Part shown: positions 5,815-6,830 of the stretch, piece by piece
Layout of the letters: the number at the start of each line of letters is the position of its first letter
Position numbering within the stretch: position 1 is the first letter of the stretch
From: Bacteroidales bacterium
GTDB lineage: Bacteria > Bacteroidota > Bacteroidia > Bacteroidales > JAGOPY01
Length of the DNA stretch: 6,830 nucleotides
Direction of reading: 5' to 3'
Assembly (NCBI GenBank): GCA_030638325.1
Contig: DAOWEV010000001.1
Coordinates: 1 to 6,830, forward strand
Translations under genes and position numbers: made by a program
The notes under the pieces: generated by a model
Database searches by the model: none
Told to the model about the DNA's origin: nothing
What the model saw: only the letters and a program-made list of their open reading frames with translations

Positions 5815-6830
5815 CTATCTTTTCAGCAGCTTTTGAGTCAGACTTATTCCCCGGGAGGTTATCCTGATGATATACACCCCGTTTGGTTCTCCGGACAGGT
5901 CGAGTCGGACCTTCCTGGAAGCAGTGTGGTCCGTATATATTTTTTCATCAAAAAGAACACGTCCGTTAAAATCTATGATTTTTAGTGTAATGATATCTTT
6001 CACCCCTTCCAGGTGCACTTCTACGATACCGCTGGTGGGATTGGGGTGCACGGATATTACGGCTCCGTTATCGAATTCATGGATCGCGGTGCAATCATTG
6101 AATGTTATCAACACAGAATCCCGTTCGGTAACCCCGCCGATATCACTCACATCTACCCAAAAAACAGCAGGGCCAAATCCGTATCCTGAGGAATCAACCA
6201 GCATGGTTTGTGCGGTGCTTTCATCAGACCAGGTGTATTGTTCGAAGCCGTCTCCGGCATCGAGTAAAAGGCTCAGGTGCCCGCAAAAACTTGTATCCGG
6301 GCCAATATTGATAGTGGTGATCATCAGCTTTACCGGGATTTTGTATTCAGGCTGCTCCGGGTCATTGCTTGACATTCTTATGTTGGCATGATAAACAACA
6401 GGTTCAAGCCTCTTTGTGTCAAATGTCAGGTCGATATCCAGCGTAGCGCCGCTATGTATAGTCGCATTTTCCGGTGAGATGCTCAGCCAGTTCACCTCTT
6501 CAATTCCATCATCGATCCGGTAGACCGTACCGTCTGTCTGGCCATACCAGAGGTCATAATGATCATGTGTAAGGGCATAAGCAGCACTCGAAGGAGCATC
6601 AAATTGATCAACCAGCACAGCCATTCCTTCCTGCAATTCCATTTGTGCAATGATGCCCCTGTTGTTGGTAAACCAGAGGTGTCCGGAATGATGTTCCGGG
6701 ACCCACACCGATTGCCAGATGTTCATATTACCCATATCTGTGTAGTAGCGCTCCAGGACAGTCCCGTTCCGGTCGACCTTGTAGATAACAGGATCACTTG
6801 CCATGATAAAATTCACCAGGAAGTTTTCAC
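5815..6830 (-). CDS. T9SS type A sorting domain-containing secreted protein (N-terminus beyond window)
   Basis: The C-terminal 338 or so residues of a large secreted protein. The frame is open to the window edge and a GTG at 6814-6816 is just an internal valine codon, so the gene is 5'-partial. Counting from that valine, residues 7-102 have propeller-like strands (IYKVDRNGTV, GHLWFTNNRG, YDLWYGQTDGTVYRID). Residues about 109-168 (NWLSISPENATIHSGATLDI ... SSNDPEQPEY) form an Ig-like domain of the kind that repeats in extracellular proteins. Residues about 172-242 (GPDTSFCG, YTWSDEST, VDVSD, FNDC) look like a PKD/Ig-like module. Residues about 254-333 are the Por-type sorting domain: VHPNPTSGIVEVHLEG, LKIIDFNGRVL, LDLSGEPNGVYIIRI, ending KLLKR. 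The type IX secretion system exports such proteins across the outer membrane and removes this domain while attaching or releasing them. Catalytic function, if any, lies upstream of the window. The stop is TAG (5815-5817). Confidence 0.93.
   Translation of the reverse strand, partial: ENFLVNFIMASDPVIYKVDRNGTVLERYYTDMGNMNIWQSVWVPEHHSGHLWFTNNRGIIAQMELQEGMAVLVDQFDAPSSAAYALTHDHYDLWYGQTDGTVYRIDDGIEEVNWLSISPENATIHSGATLDIDLTFDTKRLEPVVYHANIRMSSNDPEQPEYKIPVKLMITTINIGPDTSFCGHLSLLLDAGDGFEQYTWSDESTAQTMLVDSSGYGFGPAVFWVDVSDIGGVTERDSVLITFNDCTAIHEFDNGAVISVHPNPTSGIVEVHLEGVKDIITLKIIDFNGRVLFDEKIYTDHTASRKVRLDLSGEPNGVYIIRITSRGISLTQKLLKR

Noticed and set aside
5791..5819. TAACA/TGTTA stem just past the T9SS gene stop, possible terminator
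   Set aside because: The stem is only 5 bp, AT-rich, and not followed by a T-run on the minus strand.
5867..6391. 174-codon frame antisense to the T9SS protein
   Set aside because: It is Ser/Pro/Thr-rich shadow coding opposite a gene with clear domains.

Overview
The window reads as chromosomal DNA of a member of the Bacteroidota, probably an anaerobic or microaerophilic Bacteroidales-like lineage. The evidence is a C-terminal type IX secretion (T9SS) sorting domain, a lipoprotein whose mature N-terminus (CKKEDD) resembles the Bacteroidota surface-export signal, a TAnnTTTG promoter element, the absence of Shine-Dalgarno sites, and a rubredoxin-fused flavoprotein typical of anaerobes. I see no tRNA, rRNA, CRISPR array, transposase or phage gene.

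Layout. 20-829 (+) is an unrecognised surface lipoprotein. 830-1254 has no gene but carries a long palindromic repeat (1020-1134). 1255-2589 (-) is a DinF-type MATE efflux transporter with a TTG start. 2590-2918 has no gene and holds period-8 and period-7 short tandem arrays. 2919-3644 (-) is a high-molecular-weight rubredoxin: a flavin reductase-like domain fused to a rubredoxin domain. 3701-3896 holds two tandem copies of a helically phased palindromic repeat. 3929-4093 (-) is the 54-codon C-terminal remnant of a glutathione peroxidase gene, cut off abruptly. 4094-4347 is an unusual palindrome-rich spacer that starts exactly at the break. A promoter element at 4348-4355 leads into an MFS-type transporter (4374-5669, +). 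5673-5776 holds more heptamer arrays. 5815-6830 (-) is the C-terminal part of a T9SS-secreted protein that continues beyond the window.

The genes do not form an evident operon or pathway; each is separated from the next by repeat-filled spacers. The only thematic link is that the high-molecular-weight rubredoxin and the glutathione peroxidase remnant, neighbours on the same strand, both belong to families that deal with oxidative or nitrosative stress. The most distinctive property of the window is its intergenic DNA: several arrays with exact 7-bp periodicity but different unit sequences, and two unrelated-sequence elements that share one architecture (inverted arms built of a 6-7-nt word repeated about once per helical turn). 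I do not see a convincing new multi-gene system. The best leads are the repeat architecture and the broken glutathione peroxidase locus with its palindromic junction.
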